Position numbers and translations under genes: made by a program
The notes under the pieces: generated by a model
Database searches by the model: none
What the model was told of the DNA's origin: nothing
The model's input: only the letters and a program-made list of their open reading frames with translations
Shown here: positions 24,518-31,774 of the stretch, in pieces
Layout of the letters: each line of letters begins with the position of its first letter
How positions within the stretch are numbered: the first letter of the stretch is position 1
Assembly: GCF_019423705.1 (NCBI RefSeq)
Contig: NZ_JAHZAX010000001.1
Location: forward strand, 324,187-360,977
Source: Ruminococcus sp.
GTDB taxonomy: Bacteria; Bacillota; Clostridia; Oscillospirales; Ruminococcaceae
Length of the DNA: 36,791 nucleotides
Direction of reading: 5' to 3'

Positions 24518-24554
24518 AAGACAACATCGCAGGATAGGCTTGCGGTGCTGTCTT
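24518..24554 (+). promoter_or_regulatory. Leader hairpin of the GH2 mRNA
   Basis: AAGACAACATCGCA (24518-24531) pairs with TGCGGTGCTGTCTT (24541-24554) over 14 positions with one A-C mismatch and one G-U pair, around a nine-base loop. It would form at the extreme 5' end of the transcript, a place where hairpins often protect mRNA from decay. Confidence 0.5.
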
Positions 24555-24621
24555 ATAAGAAAATATGAACAAGTTAAGAAGTCATAGATCAATTTATGCA
24601 AAAATAGAAAGGACTGATCCA

Positions 24622-27600
24622 ATGGAATTTTGTGAGACTTATTCAAACCGCAAGCTTTTTTGCAGCGGCTGGGAATTTTATAAGGCAAAGCTTGGGGAAG
24701 ACTATAGCGAAAGCTTCCCTTTCAAGGCGGTGGATATCCCCCACGACTGGCTTATCTACAATGTAAACGACCTGTACGAGAACTCCACGGGCTGGTACAG
24801 AAAGACTTTTTCTTATGAGAAAAAAGAGGGCGTGAGAAGCTATATCCGCTTTGACGGCGTTTATATGGACAGCAAGGTTTATGTGAACGGCCAGCTTGCA
24901 GGCGAATGGAAGTACGGATATTCGGCGTTTATGTTCGATATCACCGATCTTATCAAGGACGGCGAGAACGTTATTATGGTGAGGGTGGATCATCATTCGC
25001 CGAACTCGAGATGGTATTCGGGCGCTGGTATTTTCCGCAAGGTCTGGCTTTGCGAAAGCCCCGAAATTCGTTTCGGCAATGACGGCATTTATATTTCCGC
25101 CAAGAAAGACAATGATAGCTGGGAAGTTTCCTGCACCGCTGAAATGCTCCGTCCAAAGGGCAGAGCCCTTGGTGATATCCGCATAAGAAACACTATCATC
25201 GACCCTGAGGGAAAGATTGTTGAAGTCCGTGAATCGGACGCTTGCGCTGCGGATATTTCCTGTATCCCCGAGGCGGTTCGTGTTGAGGGCGTTGACTATT
25301 CGCTGACAACGCAGAATTTTGTTGTGAAGAGCCCTATGATATGGGATATCGACGATCCGAAGCAGTATGAAATGGTGTCTGAGATAATCGTTGGCGGCGA
25401 GTGCGTGCAGCGCATTTGTCAGAAGTTCGGCTTCAGGACGATAAAGTTCACCTGCGACAGCGGTTTTTATCTCAACGGCAGACACGTTAAGCTTCACGGC
25501 TCTTGCGAGCACCACGATAACGGCTGCTTAGGTTCGATCTCAAACCCTGCGGCTATCAGAAGAAGATTTAAAAAGCTGCGCAAAATGGGCATTAATGCCA
25601 TTCGTACTTCACACAATATGCCTGCGGAAGAGTTTATGGATATCGCCGACGAGACCGGTATGCTTATCCTCTCCGAGGGCTTTGATATGTGGGAGCGCTC
25701 AAAGACCGATTACGATTATGCGAGATTTTTTGACGAGTGGGTAGAAAAGGACGTTGCTTCTTGGGTTCGCAGAGACAGAAATCGCCCGTCTATCATAGGC
25801 TGGAGCGTTGGCAACGAGATATTTGACACCCACGCAGATGAGAGAGGACAGGAAGTTACGGCTTGGCTCAAGAGGCTTGTGCGCCTGCACGACCCCGATG
25901 GCAACGGCTATGTAACATTCGGTTCAAACTATATGCAGTGGGAAAATGGTCAGAAGTGCGCTGATATCCTCAAATTGGCAGGATATAACTACGGCGAGAG
26001 ACTTTATGACGAGCACCACGCCGCTCACCCCGACTGGGCGATATACGGCAGCGAGACTGCTTCCGTTGTTCAGAGCCGTGGAATTTATCACTTCCCGCTC
26101 AAGGAGACCTTGCTGACGGACGACGACGAGCAATGCTCTGCTTTGGGCAACAGCTGCACAGGCTGGGGCGCAAAGAACACAGAGGCTTGCATTATACCCG
26201 ACCGTGACGCAAAATACTGCGCTGGTCAGTTTATTTGGACGGGCTTTGACTACATCGGCGAGCCGACGCCATACAGCACAAAGAACTCCTATTTCGGACA
26301 GTTCGACACCGCAGGCTTCCCGAAGGACAGCGCATACGTTTTCCGTGCGGAATGGACTTGCTATAAGGATGACCCATTCGTGCACATTTTCCCATACTGG
26401 GATTTCAGCGACGGAATGCCTTGCGATGTGAGAGTTTGCTCGAATGCGCCGAGGGTTGAGCTTTTCAAGGACGGCGTTTCGCTGGGTGTGTTCGATATCG
26501 ACCACGAAAAGGGAAAAGTCCTCACGGCGGATTATATTATCCCATATGAAAAGGGCGAGCTGAAGGCTTACGCTTATGACGAGGACGGAAATGTTATCGC
26601 TGAGGATATCCAGCGCTCATTCGGCGACGCTGCAAAGCTTGAAGTCTTGGCGGACAAGGCTGAGATCGCAGCGGACGGCACGGACCTTATTTATCTTGAA
26701 GTTTCGGCTTTGGACAAGGACGGAATTTTCTGCGCAAATGCAAACAATCGTGTTGAAGTCAAGGTCGAGGGTGCGGCAAGGCTTATGGGTCTTGACAACG
26801 GCGACAGCACGGATTACGATCAGTACAAGGGCACTTCAAGACGGCTGTTTTCGGGCAAAATGCTGGCTGTTATCGGGGCGACGGACAAGACGGGCGATAT
26901 AAAGGTGACGTTCACATCAAAGGGACTTCCCGACAGCGTAATAGAGCTGAAAGCCGTTGCGGCGGACTTTGACGAGGGTACTTCCTGCGTTGAAAATGTT
27001 TGCGAAATGGCTGCGGCGGAGACAGAATGCGGCAGGACTGACGAGATACCTGTTAGAAAGCTGGAGCTTATTTCTGACGGGCTGACATTCAACGCTGACA
27101 AGCCGGAAATGATCGTGAAGTGCGCAGTTTATCCTGCAAACTCCGATTATGCGGACGAGATCGAATACAAGATCACGACTGAAAAGGGAATAACGTCTAA
27201 CCTTGCGGAGTGCGAGCCTTGCGAGGGCGGCGTAAAGGTCAAGGCATTGGGCGACGGAAGCTTTTGGGTGCGTGCGATGTGCCAAAACGGCACGAATCGC
27301 TATCACATTATCTCAATGTTGAAATTCACGGCAGAGGGGCTTGGCAGTGCACTTACCGACCCTTACAAGTTCGTTATCGGCGGACTTTTCACCAGGGCAA
27401 GCGACAATATCTCCAGCGGAATGCAAAAGGGTGTATGCTTTGCGACGGGCAAGGTCTCCTCTTGGGCGGCATATGACAATCTTGATTTCGGCAGCGCAGG
27501 TGCTGACACTTTGACAGTTCAGATATGGGCGAACACTCTCGACCCTGTTAAGATCAGTTTCTATGACGGAATTCCGACAGAGGGCGGCAAGCTTTTGGGC

Positions 27601-28119
27601 ACATTCGATTATCACAAAGAGCCTGAGTGGATGGTATTCAAGCCGGAGACTTTCAAGCTTTCGAGAAAGCTCAAGGGCATTGAGACGCTTTGCATCGAGA
27701 CCGAGGACGGCTTCCAAGTGGGCGGCTTCACATTCGACAAGATCGACCGTGAATATTCCGAGAACTTTGCGGCTGAGGCTGACAACATTTACGGCGACAA
27801 GTTCACAAAGGGCGAAAAGTGCGTAACAGAGATCGGCAACAACGTTATGCTTGATTTCGGCGAGTTCGATTTCGGCGAAAATGCGCCTAGCAGGCTTGTT
27901 ATCAGCGGAAGATCGCCGCTTGCGCTCAACAGTATCCACCTTATTCTTGGCGGAGAGGCTGGCGAAAAGCGTATCCTCTGCGAATTCAGGACTGACGACG
28001 GCGAAAACTTCGTTCAGAAGAGCTTTGACCTTTCGGGCATAAGCGGCAGGCAGAAAGTTGCATTCGCATTCCTGCCGGGCAGCAATTTCGACTTTGAATG
28101 GTTTAAGTTTGAGAAGTAA
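24622..28119 (+). CDS. Beta-galactosidase-like enzyme, glycoside hydrolase family 2
   Basis: Predicted exo-acting GH2 enzyme, most likely a beta-galactosidase. There is no signal peptide, so it is cytoplasmic. 1165 residues from ATG 24622, set by AAAGGA 8 bases upstream; an earlier ATG at 24565 lacks such a site. The order is a jelly-roll domain (about 1-160, with IPHDWLIYN and SRWYSGAGIFR), an Ig-like domain, then the TIM barrel with acid/base E399 in SVGNEI and nucleophile E478 in YGSETAS. A DUF4982-like and Ig-like region follows (about 600-790, LMGLDNGDSTDYDQYKGT). The last 370 or so residues form extra beta-sandwich domains that look like carbohydrate-binding modules. A terminator follows. 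Confidence 0.9.
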   Translation: MEFCETYSNRKLFCSGWEFYKAKLGEDYSESFPFKAVDIPHDWLIYNVNDLYENSTGWYRKTFSYEKKEGVRSYIRFDGVYMDSKVYVNGQLAGEWKYGYSAFMFDITDLIKDGENVIMVRVDHHSPNSRWYSGAGIFRKVWLCESPEIRFGNDGIYISAKKDNDSWEVSCTAEMLRPKGRALGDIRIRNTIIDPEGKIVEVRESDACAADISCIPEAVRVEGVDYSLTTQNFVVKSPMIWDIDDPKQYEMVSEIIVGGECVQRICQKFGFRTIKFTCDSGFYLNGRHVKLHGSCEHHDNGCLGSISNPAAIRRRFKKLRKMGINAIRTSHNMPAEEFMDIADETGMLILSEGFDMWERSKTDYDYARFFDEWVEKDVASWVRRDRNRPSIIGWSVGNEIFDTHADERGQEVTAWLKRLVRLHDPDGNGYVTFGSNYMQWENGQKCADILKLAGYNYGERLYDEHHAAHPDWAIYGSETASVVQSRGIYHFPLKETLLTDDDEQCSALGNSCTGWGAKNTEACIIPDRDAKYCAGQFIWTGFDYIGEPTPYSTKNSYFGQFDTAGFPKDSAYVFRAEWTCYKDDPFVHIFPYWDFSDGMPCDVRVCSNAPRVELFKDGVSLGVFDIDHEKGKVLTADYIIPYEKGELKAYAYDEDGNVIAEDIQRSFGDAAKLEVLADKAEIAADGTDLIYLEVSALDKDGIFCANANNRVEVKVEGAARLMGLDNGDSTDYDQYKGTSRRLFSGKMLAVIGATDKTGDIKVTFTSKGLPDSVIELKAVAADFDEGTSCVENVCEMAAAETECGRTDEIPVRKLELISDGLTFNADKPEMIVKCAVYPANSDYADEIEYKITTEKGITSNLAECEPCEGGVKVKALGDGSFWVRAMCQNGTNRYHIISMLKFTAEGLGSALTDPYKFVIGGLFTRASDNISSGMQKGVCFATGKVSSWAAYDNLDFGSAGADTLTVQIWANTLDPVKISFYDGIPTEGGKLLGTFDYHKEPEWMVFKPETFKLSRKLKGIETLCIETEDGFQVGGFTFDKIDREYSENFAAEADNIYGDKFTKGEKCVTEIGNNVMLDFGEFDFGENAPSRLVISGRSPLALNSIHLILGGEAGEKRILCEFRTDDGENFVQKSFDLSGISGRQKVAFAFLPGSNFDFEWFKFEK

Positions 28120-28145
28120 TTTTGGGATAATTTATATGATTTTGT

Positions 28146-28176
28146 ACGGGCGGCTATTTGTGGTCGCCCGTTTTTT
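28146..28176 (+). terminator. Terminator of the GH2 gene
   Basis: ACGGGCG (28146-28152) pairs with CGCCCGT (28165-28171), followed by TTTTTT. It separates the GH2 unit from the CRISPR locus. Confidence 0.9.
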
Positions 28177-28251
28177 GTTTGTGATATTGTTGATATTAAT
28201 GACATATGTAAAATCTGTCGAAAAGTGACGGCTTCTTTTTATGGGATATTG

Positions 28252-28280
28252 TTGCATATGCTGGTAAAATGTGATATAAT
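28252..28280 (+). promoter_or_regulatory. Promoter of cas3
   Basis: TTGCAT (28252-28257) and TATAAT (28275-28280) are separated by exactly 17 bases. This gives cas3 its own transcription unit. No match to the seed of the crRNA-like RNA at 30748-30876 is seen here on either strand. Confidence 0.75.
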
Positions 28281-28339
28281 GTTAATAAATCGTTATAATG
28301 TTTATATTGTTTGCAACATTTGAAAGAAAGGCGGTGAAA

Positions 28340-28405
28340 ATGGGCGCATATGGATCTTATAGCGCATATTTCAGAGGACGGAACACGGACGCAGACTGTG
28401 CGTGA
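28340..28405 (+). CDS. Possible short leader frame overlapping the start of cas3
   Basis: ATG at 28340, five to six bases behind AGGCGG, opens a frame of 21 codons (MGAYGSYSAYFRG and on) that ends with TGA at 28404-28406. It overlaps the cas3 start out of frame. It may be translated and keep ribosomes near the cas3 start, or may be chance. No similarity recognised. Confidence 0.25.
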   Translation: MGAYGSYSAYFRGRNTDADCA

Positions 28406-30719
28406 GCACATTTATGAAACGGCGGAGCTTTGCAGAAAGTTCGGCAAGGCGGCAGGGCTTGAAAATCTGTGTTATATCACAGGGCTTTTTCACGATATGG
28501 GCAAGCTTTGCGTGGATTTTAACGGCTATATCCTCGGCGAAAATGACTACAAACGAGGGGATATCGACCATTCATTTGCCGGAGCGAAATATCTTAATGA
28601 GTTTTGCAAAGAGAAAGGCTTGCCTGTTAAACTATCTGAGACTGCTAACCTTATAGCAAGAGTGATAATCTCTCATCACGGGCTGCACGATTGGTACAAC
28701 GAGGTGGGCAAAAGCTATTTTGAGAAGCGGATATCCGTTGAGGACAGGTATCAAGAGATAAAACGCAACATTCGGGATATCATTTCTGACGACGAGCTTT
28801 CAAAGCTGCTTGAAAAGGCTTCGGAGGAGTATTTTGTTTTTGCAGGCAGGATACAGGAGCTTAGCAAAAAATATGAGGACAAGGCTAAAATAAAGACGGC
28901 ATTTGCATTTTATATGGGGCTGTTTGAACGCTATATACAGTCTATTCTTGTTGACGCCGACAGAAGCAACACGGCGGAATTTATGACGGACAACAAGCGG
29001 CTTGAGATCGAGTGTGACACCAAGCTGTTGTGGCAGGCGATGAATGAAAAAATGGAAGCGCAATGCGAGGAATTTCGCTGTCGGAGGGATAAGATATCAA
29101 GACAGCGTATGAGCATTTCTGACAGGTGTTGGGCATTTGCGGACGGCAAGGTGGGAACTTGCAGGCTGGTCGTTCCAACAGGCGGCGGAAAAACGCTTTC
29201 AAGCCTGCGGTTTGCCATAAAATATGCTATGAAAAATGATAAGGCAAAGATCATTTATATCGCACCATTTATGTCCATACTGGAGCAAAACAGCGATGTG
29301 ATATCGTCATTTGTTGATGACAAAAATTTGTTTACCGAGCATTATTCTGACGCACTTGCCAAGGCGCAGACCAGCGAGGAGCTTGACGAGTTTGAGCTGC
29401 GGTGTGAACGGCTCGATGCACCTGTTATTGCGGCGACATTCGTGCAGTTTTTGAACTCGATCTTTTTGGGCTCAATGGCGGCGGTAAGGCGTTTTCACAG
29501 GCTGGAGAATTCGGTGATAATAATTGATGAAGTTCAGTCTATACCTGTAAAATGCGTTTATATGTTTGATCTTGCGGTGAATTTTCTCACGAAAATATTA
29601 GGCTGCACGGCGGTTTTGTGTACTGCGACCCAGCCAAGTCTTGACAGGCTCGATTATCCTATATTGTTTGATGATAACGACAGTATGACGGGGGATTTCA
29701 CCAAGGACTTTGAACAGTTCAAACGTACAGAGATCGTGCCAAGGCTTAAAATCAGCGGATATACATTCAAAGAGGCAGCAAAGTTTTGCGCTGACAGGTT
29801 AAAGGAGAATTGCAACAACAGCTTGCTTTTGGTGGTGAACACAAAGAAAGCGGCTTATGAGATATACAAGGAATTGTCGCAGGACGATGATCTTATTGAC
29901 AGCGGCACAGAGGTCGTGCATCTTAGTACATATATGTGTCCGCAGCACAGGCGTGATAAGATCTCGCATATAAGGAAGGTGCTTGACAATCACGGCAGGC
30001 TGGTATGCATATCCACGCAGCTTATTGAAGCAGGCGTTGATGTGTCGTTTGATTGCACGGTGCGGTCGCTTTCGGGGCTTGATAACATTGCGCAGGCGGC
30101 AGGAAGATGTAACAGAAATGGTGAGAAGGACAGCGCAGAGGTCTATGTTATAAACATTGCTGAGGAGGATCTGAGCAAATTGCCCGAGATAAAATGCAGG
30201 GCTGGTATCGGCAGGCAGATATTCGATCAGAAATTTGAAGATGTGCTTTGTGATGAAGTCATAGGGCGGTATTTTCACAAGTTTTATGCCGAGCAAAGGG
30301 CGGAGCTGTTTTTCCCCACAGCAAAGGCTGACACGACTTTGTTTGAAATGCTATCGCTTAATGAAAAATATCGTGACAAAAAGATAAAACCTTTTTACAC
30401 CAATCAGGCGTTTGCCACCGCAGGCGATCTTTTTGAAGTGATAGAGGACAATGCTTTCCAAGTGGTAGTGCCGTATAATGACGAGGCTAGGGCGCTCATA
30501 TGCGATCTTGGCAGCGATATACCTATCGAGGATTTCCGACTTGTGCGGAGAAAGCTTCAGAAATATACTGTAAACACATATTATCGAAGGGTGCTGACAG
30601 ATGAGGCGGCGTTGGTGTTTTACGAAAAGTACAATGTTTACAGCGTTCTTGATAGTTATTATTCCGATGAGTTCGGGCTGACTATTGACGGCGCAAGCAA
30701 TGGTTTTCTTTTTGGATAG
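28350..30719 (+). CDS. cas3: CRISPR-associated nuclease-helicase Cas3 (type I-C)
   Basis: Recruited by target-bound Cascade, it nicks and unwinds foreign DNA. 789 residues, HD nuclease fused to a superfamily 2 helicase. HD domain: H20, FHDMGK with H48-D49, H74, SHHGLHD with H109-H110. Helicase: Walker A PTGGGKT (276-282), DEVQ (393-396), TAT (425-427), QLIEAGVDVSFD (557-568) and motif VI QAAGRCNRNG (582-591). All appear intact. The start is odd: AGGCGG (28329-28334) is ideally placed for an ATG at 28340 that opens a different 21-codon frame. The Cas3 ATG at 28350 lies 15 bases from it. No other in-frame start exists upstream because of a TGA. Confidence 0.97.
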   Translation: MDLIAHISEDGTRTQTVREHIYETAELCRKFGKAAGLENLCYITGLFHDMGKLCVDFNGYILGENDYKRGDIDHSFAGAKYLNEFCKEKGLPVKLSETANLIARVIISHHGLHDWYNEVGKSYFEKRISVEDRYQEIKRNIRDIISDDELSKLLEKASEEYFVFAGRIQELSKKYEDKAKIKTAFAFYMGLFERYIQSILVDADRSNTAEFMTDNKRLEIECDTKLLWQAMNEKMEAQCEEFRCRRDKISRQRMSISDRCWAFADGKVGTCRLVVPTGGGKTLSSLRFAIKYAMKNDKAKIIYIAPFMSILEQNSDVISSFVDDKNLFTEHYSDALAKAQTSEELDEFELRCERLDAPVIAATFVQFLNSIFLGSMAAVRRFHRLENSVIIIDEVQSIPVKCVYMFDLAVNFLTKILGCTAVLCTATQPSLDRLDYPILFDDNDSMTGDFTKDFEQFKRTEIVPRLKISGYTFKEAAKFCADRLKENCNNSLLLVVNTKKAAYEIYKELSQDDDLIDSGTEVVHLSTYMCPQHRRDKISHIRKVLDNHGRLVCISTQLIEAGVDVSFDCTVRSLSGLDNIAQAAGRCNRNGEKDSAEVYVINIAEEDLSKLPEIKCRAGIGRQIFDQKFEDVLCDEVIGRYFHKFYAEQRAELFFPTAKADTTLFEMLSLNEKYRDKKIKPFYTNQAFATAGDLFEVIEDNAFQVVVPYNDEARALICDLGSDIPIEDFRLVRRKLQKYTVNTYYRRVLTDEAALVFYEKYNVYSVLDSYYSDEFGLTIDGASNGFLFG

Positions 30720-30747
30720 TTTTTTTATGATGGCTTTGTTTTGGCGC

Positions 30748-30779
30748 AAAAAAAGTCCCCCAGGGTCTAGCTGGGGGAC
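30748..30779 (-). terminator. Terminator of the crRNA-like RNA
   Basis: GTCCCCCAG and CTGGGGGAC form a perfect 9-bp stem (30755-30763 with 30771-30779) around seven bases. The T-run (T7) lies at 30754-30748 on the minus strand only; on the plus strand the hairpin is followed by AACGCC. It therefore ends a minus-strand transcript, although no minus-strand protein gene exists here. Confidence 0.9.
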
Positions 30780-30807
30780 AACGCCTAAGAACAATGTAAT
30801 TGACATA

Positions 30808-30848
30808 ATTTCAATCCACGCCATCAGATCAAGCACTCAAATGGCGAC
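30808..30848 (-). repeat. Degenerate CRISPR repeat within the crRNA-like RNA
   Basis: Starts GTCG and ends GGCGTGGATTGAAAT like the array repeat at 36759-36791. In between, the stem is CGCCAT with ATGGCG (6 bp) around a 16-base loop, instead of CGCTCTCC with GGAGGGCG around GCTT. Structure and handle are kept while the stem sequence changed, as expected for an element under selection to be handled by Cas5c. Confidence 0.85.
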
Positions 30849-30881
30849 AGTAGTATTGTAAACAAGCTAGTTGTACTTGAT

Positions 30882-30918
30882 ATTATAAAATTGTAAAAAT
30901 AATAAAAAAGGGCTTGAA
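30882..30918 (-). promoter_or_regulatory. Candidate promoter of the crRNA-like RNA
   Basis: On the minus strand, TTCAAG (30918-30913) and TACAAT (30895-30890) are 17 bases apart, and a perfect TATAAT lies at 30887-30882 without a good -35 box. Either would start transcription 30-40 bases before the repeat-like part. The choice is open. Confidence 0.4.
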
Positions 30919-30954
30919 AATTAAAGCACAAATAATAAAAAAGACTTGACAAAT
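30897..30954. repeat. Pair of A/T-rich direct repeats before the cas5 promoter
   Basis: AAATAATAAAAAAG occurs at 30897-30910 and 30930-30943, exactly 33 bases apart. Each is followed by a similar sequence: GGCTTGAAAA, then ACTTGACAA. The second includes the cas5 -35 box. They may be UP-element-like or protein-binding sites, and on the other strand they lie in the promoter region of the crRNA-like RNA. Confidence 0.6.
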
Positions 30955-30974
30955 AGATTGTTATACAATATAAT
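30946..30974 (+). promoter_or_regulatory. Consensus promoter of the cas5-cas8-cas7-cas4-cas1-cas2 operon
   Basis: TTGACA (30946-30951) and TATAAT (30969-30974) are both perfect consensus and are separated by exactly 17 bases. Such a strong promoter would give high Cascade levels unless repressed. The protospacer-like site of the crRNA-like RNA covers the -10 box. Confidence 0.9.
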
Positions 30975-30984
30975 TAACATAGAA
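30956..30984 (-). promoter_or_regulatory. Target site of the crRNA-like RNA on the cas5 promoter, with TTC PAM
   Basis: On the minus strand, TTC (30984-30982) is followed by TATGTTAATTATATTGT (30981-30965). The RNA's spacer begins TATGTCAATTACATTGT. The two agree at 15 of 17 positions and differ only at 6 and 12; beyond 17 the match ends. 5'-TTC is the known PAM of type I-C systems. The site covers the -10 box TATAAT (30969-30974), so a bound Cascade would block RNA polymerase. Confidence 0.85.
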
Positions 30985-31009
30985 GATATAGTGAAAGGAG
31001 GTGGGCTTT

Positions 31010-31774
31010 ATGGTTGAAGAGCTGAAAAAATACAGAAATACTGTTGAGTTTGAAATAACCGCAAGAGAGGCAATGTTTTCTGACGTTATCACTCGTGCAG
31101 GGGGCGAAAAGTATTCTTACGATGTGCCGACTTATGAGGCGATGAAGGGCATTACACATAGTATTTATTTCAAGCCGACGTTTATATGGTATATCGACGC
31201 TGTGCGTGTTATGAACCCGATAAAGCACATCAGAAAAGGCGTAAGGCCGCTTAAATACGGCGGTGGAAATGATCTTGCATATTACACTTATCTGTGCGAT
31301 GTGCGGTATCAGGTGCGAGCGCACTTTGAATGGAATATGAACAGGCCTGAACTTGAACAGGACAGGAATGAGAACAAACACCACAACATTGCAAAGAGAA
31401 TGATCGCTCGGGGCGGCAGACGTGATACTTTTGCCGGAACGAGAGAATGTGCCTGCGAAGTGAGACCTTGCGTTTTCGGCGAGGGCAAGGGCGCATTTGA
31501 CAACACGGGGGAGATAAACCTCGGGTACTTATACAACGGCATAACTTACGCTGACGAGGCAATTTGCGAAAGCGACAAGGGTATGCTTACGGTGAGATTT
31601 GCAGATGTAGTGATGAAAAACGGCATAATCGAATTTATGCGTCCGGAGGATTTCCCGGAAAAACAGAAGAGACATATAAAGGCTATGAAGATAAAGAAGT
31701 TCGGCAAAGAACTTGATAATTTCAGCGGACTTGATGAATTTGCAGGAGGTGAGGATATTGAGCTGGGAAAGTGA
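31010..31774 (+). CDS. cas5c: CRISPR-associated protein Cas5c (Cas5d), type I-C crRNA-processing nuclease
   Basis: In type I-C systems, which lack Cas6, Cas5 itself cuts the precursor RNA at the base of the repeat hairpin and stays bound to the 5' handle in Cascade. 254 residues from ATG 31010, set by AAAGGAGG (30994-31001); a GTG at 31001 overlaps that site. The front VEFEITAREAMFSDVITRAG and YDVPTYEAMKGITHSIYFKP match the family, as does the late block TFAGTRECACEVRPCVFGEG. It is the first gene behind the repressible promoter, so the processor of the regulatory RNA would itself be under that RNA's control. Confidence 0.95.
   Translation: MVEELKKYRNTVEFEITAREAMFSDVITRAGGEKYSYDVPTYEAMKGITHSIYFKPTFIWYIDAVRVMNPIKHIRKGVRPLKYGGGNDLAYYTYLCDVRYQVRAHFEWNMNRPELEQDRNENKHHNIAKRMIARGGRRDTFAGTRECACEVRPCVFGEGKGAFDNTGEINLGYLYNGITYADEAICESDKGMLTVRFADVVMKNGIIEFMRPEDFPEKQKRHIKAMKIKKFGKELDNFSGLDEFAGGEDIELGK

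Larger units (their letters stand above)
24208..24621. other. Divergent intergenic region between lysis cassette and GH2 gene
   Basis: No gene is visible. On the lysis side there are two hairpins: GTCTGCAA (24247-24254) with TTGCAGAC (24262-24269), and GTTGCAT (24305-24311) with ATGCAAC (24317-24323). On the GH2 side are the promoter (24484-24512) and a leader hairpin (24518-24554). No convincing minus-strand promoter was found. Confidence 0.65.
30748..30876 (-). ncRNA. crRNA-like regulatory RNA (CreR-type): degenerate repeat, spacer, terminator
   Basis: Read on the minus strand: a promoter-like region, a 41-base degenerate CRISPR repeat (30848 down to 30808), a 28-base spacer-like segment (30807 down to 30780), then a terminator hairpin and seven T (30779 down to 30748). 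The repeat keeps the 11-base handle TGGATTGAAAT of the array repeat exactly. The first 17 spacer bases match a site on the cas5 promoter at 15 positions, next to a TTC PAM. Known CreR RNAs in type I systems guide Cascade to their own cas promoter with too little pairing for cleavage. Here that role is an inference from sequence. The 5' end is approximate. No toxin gene is seen next to it, so a CreTA-type antitoxin is less likely. Confidence 0.85.

Noticed and set aside
24643..25515. 290-codon open frame on the minus strand
   Set aside because: Antisense to the GH2 gene, no ribosome binding site, no recognisable family.
27313..27939. 208-codon open frame on the minus strand
   Set aside because: Antisense to the GH2 gene; its existence follows from the codon bias of the real gene.
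30755..30779. Hairpin as terminator of cas3
   Set aside because: On the plus strand no T-run follows it (AACGCC); the seven T are on the minus side only.
30808..30848. Simple decayed leftover of an old CRISPR array
   Set aside because: The exact 11-base handle, a rebuilt stem, a terminator in the right place and the PAM-flanked match to the cas5 promoter are not expected from random decay.
30849..30995. A CreT-like toxin gene next to the crRNA-like RNA
   Set aside because: No small frame with a ribosome binding site could be found in this AT-rich stretch on either strand, so a toxin-antitoxin role is not supported.
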